Of a stretch of DNA of 12,063 nucleotides, positions 5,504 to 12,063 are shown piece by piece. The notes beneath the pieces are model-generated. The model ran no database searches. It had not been told where the DNA came from and saw only the letters and a list, made by a program, of their open reading frames with translations. Position numbers and translations under genes: made by a program. Origin of the DNA: Pseudomonadota bacterium (lineage in GTDB: Bacteria > Pseudomonadota > Alphaproteobacteria > Rhizobiales > Hyphomicrobiaceae); contig JAEYPL010000035.1 in the NCBI GenBank assembly GCA_023410905.1, positions 1-12,063 of the forward strand, written 5' to 3'. The number at the start of each line of letters is the position of its first letter. The first letter of the stretch is position 1.

Positions 5504-5926
5504 ATGGCGATCGAGCGCACATTCTCCATCATCAAGCCCGACGCCACCGAGCGCAATCTCACAGGCGCCATCAATTCCGTGATCGAGAAAGCCGGCCTCC
5601 GGATCGTCGGCCAGAAGCGCGTACGCTGGACGAAGGCGCAGGCCGAGAAGTTCTACGAAGAGCACGCAGCGCGCCCCTTCTACGGCGAGCTCTGCGCGTT
5701 CATGACATCGGGCCCCATCGTCGTACAGGTACTCGAAGGCGAGAACGCGATCGCCAAGTACCGCGAGGTCATGGGCGCCACCGACCCCGCCCAGGCGGAC
5801 GAGGGGACCATCCGCAAGCTCTTCGCCCGCTCGAAGGGCGAGAACTCCAGCCACGGTTCGGACAGCCCGGCGGCCGCCCAGCGCGAGATCGCGCTGAACT
5901 TCAAGGCCGAAGAGATCGTCGGCTGA
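5504..5926 (+). CDS. ndk: Nucleoside diphosphate kinase
   Basis: Ndk moves the gamma-phosphate from ATP to other (deoxy)nucleoside diphosphates through a phosphohistidine, keeping the NTP and dNTP pools balanced in the cytoplasm. The 140-residue length is exactly typical. Visible landmarks are the N-terminal TFSIIKPDA with Lys11, the helix region FYEEHAARPFYGEL (50-63), the MTSGP turn, the R-E-V-M-G-A-T-D-P segment that contacts nucleotide, and the active site NSSHGSDSP with phosphorylated His117. The C-terminus reads EIALNFKAEEIVG where most relatives have EI-A-F-F-F, a mild change away from the catalytic residues. AAGGAG sits seven bases before the ATG. The gene ends a few bases before a terminator hairpin. 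Confidence 0.98.
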   Translation: MAIERTFSIIKPDATERNLTGAINSVIEKAGLRIVGQKRVRWTKAQAEKFYEEHAARPFYGELCAFMTSGPIVVQVLEGENAIAKYREVMGATDPAQADEGTIRKLFARSKGENSSHGSDSPAAAQREIALNFKAEEIVG

Positions 5927-5931
5927 AGAAT

Positions 5932-5968
5932 AAGGGCCCGCTCTCGTGTGAGGCGGGCCTTCTCGTTT
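5932..5968. terminator. Bidirectional terminator hairpin between ndk and the hydrolase gene
   Basis: GGCCCGC (5935-5941) pairs with GCGGGCC (5953-5959) around an 11-base loop; flanking AA and TT can extend the stem with a bulge. On the plus strand it is followed by TTCTCGTTT, on the minus strand by CTTATTCTT. It lies between convergent genes, six bases after the ndk stop and about 15 bases from the hydrolase stop, so it can serve both. Confidence 0.7.
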
Positions 5969-5974
5969 CAGGCT

Positions 5975-6919
5975 TCACACAAAGGCCTTGCGCAGCTCTG
6001 TTGCGATGTCGGCAATGGCCGTCTGCGAGTCCCTGATGATCCGGCCCATGGTGAGAAAGCCATGGATCTGGCCGTCGAAGCGTTTCGTCTCGACGGCCAC
6101 GCCCGCCTTCATGAGCGCGCGCGCGAATGTTTCCCCCTCATCCCTGAGTGGATCCATGCCGGCCGTAATGACGTAGGCGGGCGGGAGGCCGGCGAGGCTC
6201 TTGGCGTGTAGCGGCGAGGCGCGCCAATCCTTCGCATCCTCCACGCGCTTTTTCAGATACAGATCGACGAACCAGTCCATGGTCGTGCGCGTCAGCGGAA
6301 GCTGTTCGGCGAATTCCTCGTAGGAGGGATAGACGCTCGACATGTCTGTCGATGGATAGATCAGCACCTGCAGCTTGAGCTTCGGGCCACCATTGTCGCG
6401 CGCATGAAGCGCAACGACGGCACTGAGGTTGCCGCCCGCACTATCACCACCGACGGCAAGGCGATTGCGGTCGACGCCGAAGGCTTCCGCATTGTCGTGA
6501 ATCCATTGCGCAGCGGCGATAGAGTCGTCTGCCGCGGCGGGGAACTTCGCTTCCGGTGCCAATCGGTAGTCGACGGAGATCACCGTGCACTGCGCCGCAT
6601 TCGCAATGTCGCGGCACACGCCATCGTGGCTCTCGAGATTGCCGAGAACCCAGCCGCCACCATGGTAGTAGATGAGCGCGGGCTGCGGGCGGCTCGCGTC
6701 CGTGGCCTGTCCGCGATAGAGACGCAGCGGGATTTCGCCCGCGGGTCCGCTGGCCGCGAGGTCGCGCACCTCGCCGACAGGCGAGGGATCGGGCTGGAGA
6801 ATGGCCCGCGAGGCGACGAAGATTTCCCGTGCCGCCACATGCCCGATCGTCGGATACGGCGGGCGTCCCGAGGCAATGATCAGCTCGACGACCTTGGCGG
6901 CATCCGGATTGATGGTCAT
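5975..6919 (-). CDS. Alpha/beta hydrolase of the hormone-sensitive lipase (HSL) family
   Basis: A 314-residue serine hydrolase, probably a carboxylesterase acting on short or medium acyl esters. The oxyanion-hole motif HGGGW is at 86-90, followed by the family segment VDYRLAPEAKFPAA (116-129). The nucleophile Ser160 lies in GGDSAGG, the acid is Asp256 in AGMDPLRDE, and His286 in GQIHGF completes the triad. Order and spacing are those of bacterial HSL-family esterases. No signal peptide is present, so it is cytoplasmic. AGGAAGG precedes the ATG. It follows the PqiA-like gene by 63 bases on the same strand and may be co-transcribed with it. The natural substrate cannot be read from the sequence. 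Confidence 0.93.
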   Translation of the reverse strand: MTINPDAAKVVELIIASGRPPYPTIGHVAAREIFVASRAILQPDPSPVGEVRDLAASGPAGEIPLRLYRGQATDASRPQPALIYYHGGGWVLGNLESHDGVCRDIANAAQCTVISVDYRLAPEAKFPAAADDSIAAAQWIHDNAEAFGVDRNRLAVGGDSAGGNLSAVVALHARDNGGPKLKLQVLIYPSTDMSSVYPSYEEFAEQLPLTRTTMDWFVDLYLKKRVEDAKDWRASPLHAKSLAGLPPAYVITAGMDPLRDEGETFARALMKAGVAVETKRFDGQIHGFLTMGRIIRDSQTAIADIATELRKAFV

Positions 6920-6982
6920 GGGCCTTCCTCTCCGTCTCTCAACAGTTCTGATTTGCCTCTAGGCTAGCCGCCCCACACCGCC

Positions 6983-8140
6983 TCAAGCAACCCGCGGCGG
7001 ACGGCGGCCTTCCATGCTGCGCCGGTCGATGCCACGGCTCGGGGGCAGCGGTCGCGGAGGATCGCGCATGGGCGGCAGCGCCGAGTTCGCCCAGCCATAG
7101 GCGAACATGGTCATCAGCGCCGAGGCCGCAAAGCAATAAATGCCGGGCAGGACCCGCGCTTCGATGTATCCGGATGAGTTCATGTAGAAAATCATGAGCG
7201 CGAGCACCATGACGTCGGTCATCGAGTAGCGCCCCAGCCACTCCATGGTCGAAAGGGATTTCTGGCGGAAGTCCTCGGAGAGGTTCGGCGAGAGGCACAG
7301 CGTCAGCAGATAAAGCAGCTTCAGGAACGGAAACACGACCGAGAAAATCGCAATCACGGCCGAGAGGAAATACTCCTGCGTGCGATAGAGCGCATAGATG
7401 ATGCTCGCGATGGAGTGCTCGTTCGTCCACACGTAGATAGTCGTGAAACGGATCGACGGCAGGATCACGCCGAGCGCGAACAGGATGGCAGCCGTCAGAA
7501 TGAACAGTGCCAGCAGGAAGTTCTTGAAGGCCGATCGCCCGCCGACGCCGACGACCGGACGATGCCGCTCGGCCCTCAGATGCTCGGCCCTAACGGGCGC
7601 CAGCGCGAACACGCTGAGCCAGGCATAGGCGAGGATCATGAACACCACGGCCGCCGTGAAGAAGTAGACGCCGGACAGACTGCGCGCGTCGTAGATGCCC
7701 TGACTCTTGAGGAAGAAGATCATCAGGGCGAGCACGAGCACATCGTGCATGGACCACTTGCCGAGCCATTCGAGTGCGCGCAGCCGCCGGTACTGACGCT
7801 GGAGCACGTCAAGCGGCATGGTCGTCAGGATCACGAGATAGAGGATCTTGAACACCGGCAGCACGATCGAGAAGAGCAACACGATCACACCGAGGAAGAT
7901 CTGGTTCCTCTGGATCAATGTCCAAACCGTCGAGATCAGCGAGAACTCGGTCGAAAAGAAATAGAACTTGGTGAGCTTGATCGAGGGGAGGCTGATGCCG
8001 AGCGCGAGCGAAATGCTGGCACCGATGATCGCGAGGCTCAGCAGGAACCGCCGTCCACCGAGCACGAGACGCGGCCGGCCACTCGGCGTGGTTCGCAGGG
8101 TAGCGGGCGGCTGCGTGATCGGTTCGAGCGTGGTGGTCAT
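6983..8140 (-). CDS. Paraquat-inducible protein A (PqiA)-like membrane protein, two tandem domains
   Basis: A 385-residue integral membrane protein built from two copies of the PqiA domain, offset by 175 residues. LGISLPSI (47-54) matches LGVILPSI (223-230), and WLGKWSMHDVLVLALMIFF (125-143) matches WLGRYSMTDVMVLALMIFY (301-319). Each copy has about four membrane helices: near 32-54, 82-105, 132-146 and 157-180, then 208-230, 257-281, 308-321 and 333-352. PqiA works with the MCE proteins PqiB and PqiC in lipid traffic across the envelope and responds to oxidative stress in E. coli. The zinc-ribbon CxxC pairs of canonical PqiA are missing; the only cysteines are C282 and C336. No pqiB or pqiC is nearby. 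The last 35 residues are a proline/arginine-rich tail. The ribosome site (AGGAGA) is rather far from the ATG, about 11 bases, so the exact start is less certain. Confidence 0.85.
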   Translation of the reverse strand: MTTTLEPITQPPATLRTTPSGRPRLVLGGRRFLLSLAIIGASISLALGISLPSIKLTKFYFFSTEFSLISTVWTLIQRNQIFLGVIVLLFSIVLPVFKILYLVILTTMPLDVLQRQYRRLRALEWLGKWSMHDVLVLALMIFFLKSQGIYDARSLSGVYFFTAAVVFMILAYAWLSVFALAPVRAEHLRAERHRPVVGVGGRSAFKNFLLALFILTAAILFALGVILPSIRFTTIYVWTNEHSIASIIYALYRTQEYFLSAVIAIFSVVFPFLKLLYLLTLCLSPNLSEDFRQKSLSTMEWLGRYSMTDVMVLALMIFYMNSSGYIEARVLPGIYCFAASALMTMFAYGWANSALPPMRDPPRPLPPSRGIDRRSMEGRRPPRVA

Positions 8141-8194
8141 GCCGCGCTTCGTCTCCTGCCGCGCCCGCCCGGCGCCGTGCCGGTTAAACTAAAG

Positions 8195-8225
8195 CGCCGC
8201 CCGCGGACTGTGTCAGCGGGCGGCG
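8195..8225 (-). terminator. Strong terminator-like hairpin downstream of the glutaredoxin gene
   Basis: GCCGCCCGC (8196-8204) and GCGGGCGGC (8216-8224) form a perfect nine-base stem, extended by one C-G pair, with an 11-base loop. On the minus strand it is followed by GCTTTAGTTT, a broken T-run. It lies about 50 bases after the glutaredoxin stop and before the PqiA-like gene, so it should end or weaken transcription between the two. Confidence 0.6.
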
Positions 8226-8272
8226 GCAAAATCCCGTTCAAATCTCTCGCGCCTGTGGACGCGGATGGCCGT

Positions 8273-8614
8273 TCAGGCGACCGCCGTGTGGGTCACGCCC
8301 TTGTCGGCGAGCAGTTCCTGCAGCTCGCCGGCCTGGAACATCTCACGGATGATGTCGCAGCCGCCGATAAACTCGCCCTTGACGTAGAGCTGAGGGATGG
8401 TCGGCCATTCGCTGAAGGACTTGATACCCTCGCGGATGCCCATGTCCTCGAGCACGTTTACATCCTGGTACTCGACGCCCAGATACTGCAGGATCTGGGC
8501 GACCTGGCCCGAGAACCCGCACTGCGGGAAGTTCTTGGTGCCTTTCATGAAAAGCACCACGTCGTTGCTCGAAATCTGCTTGCGGATCCAGTCGTGGACT
8601 GCCTGCTCGCTCAT
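8273..8614 (-). CDS. grxD: Monothiol glutaredoxin, Grx4/GrxD type
   Basis: A 113-residue single-domain glutaredoxin with the CGFS active site (Cys32-Gly-Phe-Ser35) inside KGTKNFPQCGFS. Glutathione-binding landmarks follow: SEWPTIPQLYV (about 68-78) with the cis-proline, and GEFIGGCDI (about 80-88). CGFS glutaredoxins bind a [2Fe-2S] cluster between two subunits with glutathione and hand clusters on, often together with BolA proteins; they are poor disulfide reductases. GAGG lies eight bases before the ATG. No bolA gene is next to it in this window, although the two are often neighbours in alphaproteobacteria. The strong hairpin after it suggests it is transcribed as a short unit from the intergenic region to its right. 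Confidence 0.95.
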   Translation of the reverse strand: MSEQAVHDWIRKQISSNDVVLFMKGTKNFPQCGFSGQVAQILQYLGVEYQDVNVLEDMGIREGIKSFSEWPTIPQLYVKGEFIGGCDIIREMFQAGELQELLADKGVTHTAVA

Positions 8615-8909
8615 GGCTCATCCTCAGGTCGCTAGTTAGTGGTGGAGCGCGACGCCGGGCCTCCCGGCGCAATCGGCGCACAGCATAGAGATGGCCCCGC
8701 CGGGCGGCAAGTCAATGCTCCGGCGGCATCCCCGTAGCCGTCGCCCCTTAAGAATTTAGTGGCGCGATTCAGACGTTACCGGCATTCTCGATGCCATATG
8801 CGGAACAGCATACGGCAGTTCACGGAGCGGTCCTCGATCGCACTGCGGCTGCCCAAAAAGCATAAGTCTGACACCTCGATCAGTCTGAACCCTTGGGAGA
8901 AAATGCCTA
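8615..8909. promoter_or_regulatory. Divergent intergenic region between grxD and the TRAP operon
   Basis: These 295 bases must carry the promoters for both directions. A seven-base hairpin, CGCCGGG-cct-CCCGGCG (8653-8669), lies in the grxD leader. On the minus strand TTGACT (about 8711-8716) resembles a -35, but no convincing -10 is at the right distance. Nearer the TRAP genes are an inverted repeat TATGC-N6-GCATA (8797-8812) and a seven-base direct repeat AGTCTGA (8865-8871 and 8882-8888, 17 bases apart), either of which could be an operator for a TRAP regulator. No protein-coding frame or RNA gene is visible. Confidence 0.4.
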
Positions 8910-9932
8910 ATGACCACCCCTAAATCGGGCGGGATGACCCGTCGTCGCTTTATTGGCACCGCAGCTTCTGTCGGCGCCGCCGGCACTCTTGTCGGTGTCG
9001 CCTCACCGGCCATTGCGCAGGCCAAGCCGACCGTTCTCAAGTGGGCCCACGTCTACGAGGTGAGCGAGCCCTATCACACCGAGGCGCTGTGGGCGGCCGA
9101 GGAGATCAAGAAGCAGACCAACGGAAAGTACGAGATCCAGGTCTTTCCGGCCTCGCAGCTCGGAAACGAGCCGCAGATCAACGAGGGTCTCGGCCTCGGC
9201 ACGGTGGACATCATCTACACCGGCGCCGCATTTGTCGGCGGCGTGCACCGTCCGATCTCGATTTCCAACTGCCCCTACATCTTTCGCGACTTCGACCACT
9301 GGAAGGCCTATCGCGGCTCTGACCTCTTCAAGGATCTCTCGGGCGGATACGAGAAGAAGACCGGCCACCGCATCGTTGCGCTGACCTACTACGGTGAGCG
9401 TCACATGACCTCCAACAAAGAGCTCAAGAGCCCGGACGATATGAAGGGCATGAAGCTGCGCGTGCCGCAGGCGCCCCTCTATGTGATGTTCGCGAAGATC
9501 TATGGCGCCAACGCGACGCCGATCGCCTTCGCCGAAGTCTATCTCGCGCTCCAGCAGGGAACGGTCGACGGCCAGGAAAACCCGCTCCCGACCATTCTCG
9601 CGAAGAAGTTCTACGAGGTGCAGAAGTACATTCACCTCACCGGACATATCACCGAGTCGCTCGTCAGCGTGCTGGGGCAGCCGCTTTTGCGTAAGCTCGA
9701 TGACGGCGAGAAGAAGATCTTCGCCGACGTTCTCCAGCAGGCTGCATCGAAGTCCACGGACGCCATCCGTGTCTCCGAACAGAAGCTCCCGGCTGAATTC
9801 GAGAAGCTCGGCAAGACAGTGACGCGTCCTGATCGCGCAGCATTCCGCAAGGTTGCCGTTCCCGCGCACCTCGGGCCCGACGGTCTCGCGTACTGGACGA
9901 AAGAGCAGTACGAGGCGCTGCAGAAGCTCTGA
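8910..9932 (+). CDS. dctP: TRAP transporter periplasmic substrate-binding protein, DctP family
   Basis: A 340-residue binding protein that captures a solute in the periplasm and delivers it to DctQM. The N-terminus is a Tat signal: TRRRFIG (10-16) fits the twin-arginine pattern, a hydrophobic stretch follows, and AIAQA ends at 38 with likely cleavage before Lys39, so the protein is probably exported folded. The DctP fold is clear: LKWAHV (43-48), FPASQLGNE (79-87), the conserved MKGMKLRVP with Arg184, which in this family usually contacts a solute carboxylate, and ATPIAFAEVYLALQQGTVDGQENP (202-225). Arg184 suggests an organic or sugar acid, but the substrate is not determined. The ribosome site GGGAG is about 12 bases from the ATG. 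It is the first gene of the operon. Confidence 0.95.
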   Translation: MTTPKSGGMTRRRFIGTAASVGAAGTLVGVASPAIAQAKPTVLKWAHVYEVSEPYHTEALWAAEEIKKQTNGKYEIQVFPASQLGNEPQINEGLGLGTVDIIYTGAAFVGGVHRPISISNCPYIFRDFDHWKAYRGSDLFKDLSGGYEKKTGHRIVALTYYGERHMTSNKELKSPDDMKGMKLRVPQAPLYVMFAKIYGANATPIAFAEVYLALQQGTVDGQENPLPTILAKKFYEVQKYIHLTGHITESLVSVLGQPLLRKLDDGEKKIFADVLQQAASKSTDAIRVSEQKLPAEFEKLGKTVTRPDRAAFRKVAVPAHLGPDGLAYWTKEQYEALQKL

Positions 9933-9972
9933 CCGCGGCCCGACGGGTCTTCTCCATTCATCGCCTTGTATG

Positions 9973-10023
9973 CGGGAGGCAGTTTTTCTGCCTCCCGGAG
10001 GCTGCCAGGCCGGCAGCCTCCGG
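9973..10023 (+). terminator. Two tandem stem-loops between dctP and dctQ
   Basis: Hairpin 1 pairs CGGGAGGCAG (9973-9982) with CTGCCTCCCG (9988-9997) around TTTTT. Hairpin 2 pairs CCGGAGGCTGCC (9995-10006) with GGCAGCCTCCGG (10012-10023) around AGGCC. Both stems are perfect, and they share bases 9995-9997, so they cannot both be full length. GGAGGC/GCCTCC cross-pairing between them is also possible. No T-run follows, so full termination is unlikely. Such structures after a binding-protein gene typically shield its message from decay and lower expression of the membrane genes, giving more DctP than DctQM. Confidence 0.65.
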
Positions 10024-10049
10024 CTCCACCTTTGTTTTGAGGACTGCGC

Positions 10050-10613
10050 ATGTCGAAGGAACCGGCTGCCGAGCCCGGCGAGAACGTGCATCTCATCGTT
10101 GTCGAGGATGAGGACGTCGAGATCGAGCACCACGTCGAGAACTGGCTTGCCTTCATCGTGTTCTGGGGGCTGGCCGCGATCGTCTTCCTGCAGTTCTTCT
10201 CGCGCTACGTCCTCAACGACAGCATCGCCTGGACCGAGGAAATCGCGCGCTACGCCCTCATGTGGCTGACCTTCATCGGCGCGGCCGTCGTGGCACGAAA
10301 GAATCTCCACATCTCCGTCGAGGTCGTGCTGCACTACCTGCCGAAATTTCCCGCCCGCCTGCTGCTTGCGATCGTCGACACGATCAAGCTGCTGTTCATG
10401 GGCTTGCTCGCCTATTTCTCGCTTGCGATCGTCGAGCGCATGCAGTGGCAGCGCATGGTCATCATCGATCTGCCCATGAGCATCGTCTATGGCGGCGTTG
10501 CGCTCGGTTGCTTCATCATGCTCATCCGGCAGGCGATCATGTATTTCCGCAATGCCAGGGACGGCTGGCGCAAGGCACAAGAGTCGATCGGCGAAGGCTT
10601 GGTCATCGAATAG
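10050..10613 (+). CDS. dctQ: TRAP transporter small permease, DctQ family
   Basis: A 187-residue membrane protein with four predicted helices: about 31-53, 69-85, 104-129 and 146-168. The signature around the first loop, SRYVLNDSIAWTEEIARYAL, is that of DctQ proteins (Arg, W-x-E-E, R-Y). DctQ pairs with the large subunit DctM in the inner membrane and is needed for docking of the binding protein. An unusual feature is the acidic N-terminal extension of about 28 residues with VVEDEDVEIEHHVE before helix 1. GAGGA lies eight bases before the ATG. It is separated from dctP by the tandem hairpins and from dctM by 13 bases. Confidence 0.93.
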   Translation: MSKEPAAEPGENVHLIVVEDEDVEIEHHVENWLAFIVFWGLAAIVFLQFFSRYVLNDSIAWTEEIARYALMWLTFIGAAVVARKNLHISVEVVLHYLPKFPARLLLAIVDTIKLLFMGLLAYFSLAIVERMQWQRMVIIDLPMSIVYGGVALGCFIMLIRQAIMYFRNARDGWRKAQESIGEGLVIE

Positions 10614-10626
10614 GGGATCGCCGACC

Positions 10627-12063
10627 ATGACCGTACTTTTCTTCGTCTTTTTCACGACCTTGCTGATCGGCGTGCCGATCTTCATCGCGCTCGCCAGTTC
10701 CTCGCTCATTTACACGCACTTCATCGCTGGCATTCCGGACTTCGTGATCCTTCACCGCATGGCTGGCGGCGTCGACAGCTTCCCGCTGCTGGCCGTACCG
10801 TTCTTCATTCTCGCCGGCAATCTCATGAACTCGGCCGGCATCACGAACCGCATCTATGATTTTGCGGTCGCCCTCGTCGGTTGGCTCAAGGGCGGGCTCG
10901 GGCACGTGAACGTCGTTGGCTCCGTTATCTTTTCCGGCATGTCAGGCACCGCCGTCGCCGATGCGGGCGGGCTCGGCACGATCGAGATCAAGGCCATGCG
11001 TGACCATGGCTACAAGACGGAGTTCGCCGTCGGTGTGACGGCCGCCTCAGCTACGATCGGCCCGATCATTCCGCCGTCCCTGCCGATGGTCATCTTTGGC
11101 GTGATGGCCAACGTATCGATCGGCCAGCTCTTTGCGGCGGGCTTTCTACCGGGCCTGCTGATGGCCGCGTTCCTCATGATGTATGTGACGTACTACGCGC
11201 ACCGCTACAACATCGGGCGTGATCAGGTTTTCCGTCTGCGGATCCTTCGCTCGACCTTCGTCCACGCGCTGCCGGCTCTCATGACCCCCGCGATCATCAT
11301 CGGCGGCATGTCGCTCGGTATCTTTACGCCAACGGAAGCGGCGGTCGCCGCGTGCATGTGGGCACTCTTCCTGGGGCTCGTCTTCTATCCAGTAACGAGT
11401 CAACTCGAAGCGATCGGTATTCCGCTTGGACGCGTTCTGTCCATCATGACCGTGATACTGGCGGCCGCGTGCCTCGCTGCCTACTACGATCTGGCACATC
11501 CCGTGCGCGTCATCATGGGGGCGCTGCTGCTCAACATCGTCGGATCGGCGGTGGCGTATGCTTATCTCACCTGGGGCCGCAGGGTGATCCCCAGCTACCC
11601 ACCGATGAGCTTCAGGCGCTTCTTCAAGGTCTCGATGGATACGATCGAGACGACCGCGGCGGTGCTGATCATCGTCGGCGCGGCATCGCTCTTCGGATGG
11701 GTACTCACCACCGCGCGCGTCACCGAAGCGATCACCGAGGTCCTGCTCGGCATCTCGCGCGATCCGCTGGTGCTGCTGCTGATCATCAACGTACTGCTGC
11801 TGATCGTCGGCTGCTTCCTCGAGACGATCGCGGCGATCTCGATCCTCGTGCCGGTGCTGATGCCCGCCGTCACCGCTGCCGGCATCGATCCCGTTCAGTT
11901 CGGCGTGATCATGGTGCTGAACCTCATGATCGGGCTGCTCACGCCGCCGGTCGGCATGGTGTTGTTCATACTCTCGCGCGTCGCAAAGATATCATTCGAT
12001 CGAACGGTCAGGGCTGTCGTGCCCTTCCTTATTCCACTGTTGGCAGTGCTGATGCTGATCACG
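10627..12063 (+). CDS. dctM: TRAP transporter large permease, DctM family (runs off the right edge)
   Basis: The frame is open from the ATG at 10627 to the end of the window (479 codons, no stop). DctM is the ion-coupled transport subunit in the inner membrane. Typical segments are FPLLAVPFFILAGNLMNSAG (52-71), the signature SGMSGTAVADAGGLGTIEI (103-121), ATIGPIIPPSLPMVIFG (142-158), GIFTPTEAAV (231-240) and, in the second half, FLETIAAISILVPVLMP (397-413) and GLLTPPVGMVLF (436-447). Family members are usually about 425-435 residues; this one exceeds 479 because of extra sequence at about 255-326 with two further hydrophobic segments. GGGGA lies about ten bases before the ATG, 13 bases after dctQ, so the two are co-transcribed. 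The assignment to DctM is firm; the insertion is the unusual part. Confidence 0.95.
   Translation, partial: MTVLFFVFFTTLLIGVPIFIALASSSLIYTHFIAGIPDFVILHRMAGGVDSFPLLAVPFFILAGNLMNSAGITNRIYDFAVALVGWLKGGLGHVNVVGSVIFSGMSGTAVADAGGLGTIEIKAMRDHGYKTEFAVGVTAASATIGPIIPPSLPMVIFGVMANVSIGQLFAAGFLPGLLMAAFLMMYVTYYAHRYNIGRDQVFRLRILRSTFVHALPALMTPAIIIGGMSLGIFTPTEAAVAACMWALFLGLVFYPVTSQLEAIGIPLGRVLSIMTVILAAACLAAYYDLAHPVRVIMGALLLNIVGSAVAYAYLTWGRRVIPSYPPMSFRRFFKVSMDTIETTAAVLIIVGAASLFGWVLTTARVTEAITEVLLGISRDPLVLLLIINVLLLIVGCFLETIAAISILVPVLMPAVTAAGIDPVQFGVIMVLNLMIGLLTPPVGMVLFILSRVAKISFDRTVRAVVPFLIPLLAVLMLIT

Noticed and set aside
7415..8635. A 406-codon open frame on the plus strand opposite the PqiA-like and grxD genes
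   Set aside because: The opposite strand encodes repeated, well-patterned membrane helices and a CGFS glutaredoxin; this frame gives a low-complexity charged product and runs through a terminator hairpin.
8832..8881. Eight-base direct repeat CCTCGATC at 8832-8839 and 8874-8881
   Set aside because: A pair of matching octamers is expected by chance at about this rate in a spacer of 300 bases, and the word is ordinary for this GC-rich DNA.
9003..10709. A 568-codon open frame on the minus strand across dctP, the hairpins and dctQ
   Set aside because: It lies antisense to two clearly recognised TRAP genes, its product is rich in Arg, Asp, Glu and His with no domain pattern, and long antisense frames are expected opposite GC-rich coding sequence. 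That it stays open through the intergenic gap is curious but not evidence of coding.
1..12063. CRISPR arrays, tRNA or rRNA genes, toxin-antitoxin pairs and recognisable defence genes
   Set aside because: No regularly spaced repeats, cloverleaf-like sequence, rRNA segments or known defence domains were seen on either strand by reading; no search tool was run.

Overview
The window looks like chromosomal DNA of an alphaproteobacterium, most likely of the order Hyphomicrobiales. The evidence is indirect: high GC with GC-rich third positions, an exact GAAC-N7-GAAC SOS box (the alphaproteobacterial LexA operator), family resemblance of several hypothetical proteins, and a Tat-exported TRAP binding protein. 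I could not run any search, so the order-level placement is an inference.

Left part (1-1594). The first 52 bases are the reversed 5' end of an IS110-family transposase. Just outside the element lies a 60-codon remnant of what looks like a 2'-5' RNA ligase/LigT-type protein, preceded by a good promoter with the LexA-type box over its -10 element. This reads as a damage-inducible gene broken by an insertion. Further right, on the same (minus) strand, are a flavin reductase-like FMN-binding protein and a small cysteine-rich protein of unknown function with visibly lower GC.

Middle (1595-5926). guaA (GMP synthase) is complete on the minus strand with a candidate promoter. Behind it is a small glycine-rich hydrophobic protein with its own extended -10 promoter. 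The plus strand then carries a membrane-anchored protein with a peptidoglycan-binding-like fold, a 96-residue protein I do not recognise, and ndk (nucleoside diphosphate kinase). ndk ends at a hairpin shared with the convergent hydrolase gene. guaA and ndk are both nucleotide-metabolism housekeeping genes, but on opposite strands and not co-transcribed.

Right part (5927-12063). On the minus strand lie, in transcription order, a Grx4-type monothiol glutaredoxin (CGFS), a two-domain PqiA-like membrane protein lacking zinc-ribbon cysteines, and an HSL-family alpha/beta hydrolase. A strong hairpin separates the glutaredoxin from the PqiA-like gene. Divergent from them is a tripartite TRAP transporter operon: the periplasmic binding protein DctP, two tandem hairpins, the small permease DctQ, and the large permease DctM, which runs off the window. 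The three TRAP parts form one sodium-type secondary uptake system for an organic acid-like solute; the substrate cannot be read from the sequence.

No complete new defence or mobile system is visible. The points most worth a second look are the SOS-boxed gene remnant at the IS110 border, the roughly 70-residue insertion with two predicted helices inside DctM, the cysteine-rich protein next to the 3' end of guaA, and the tandem hairpins inside the TRAP operon.
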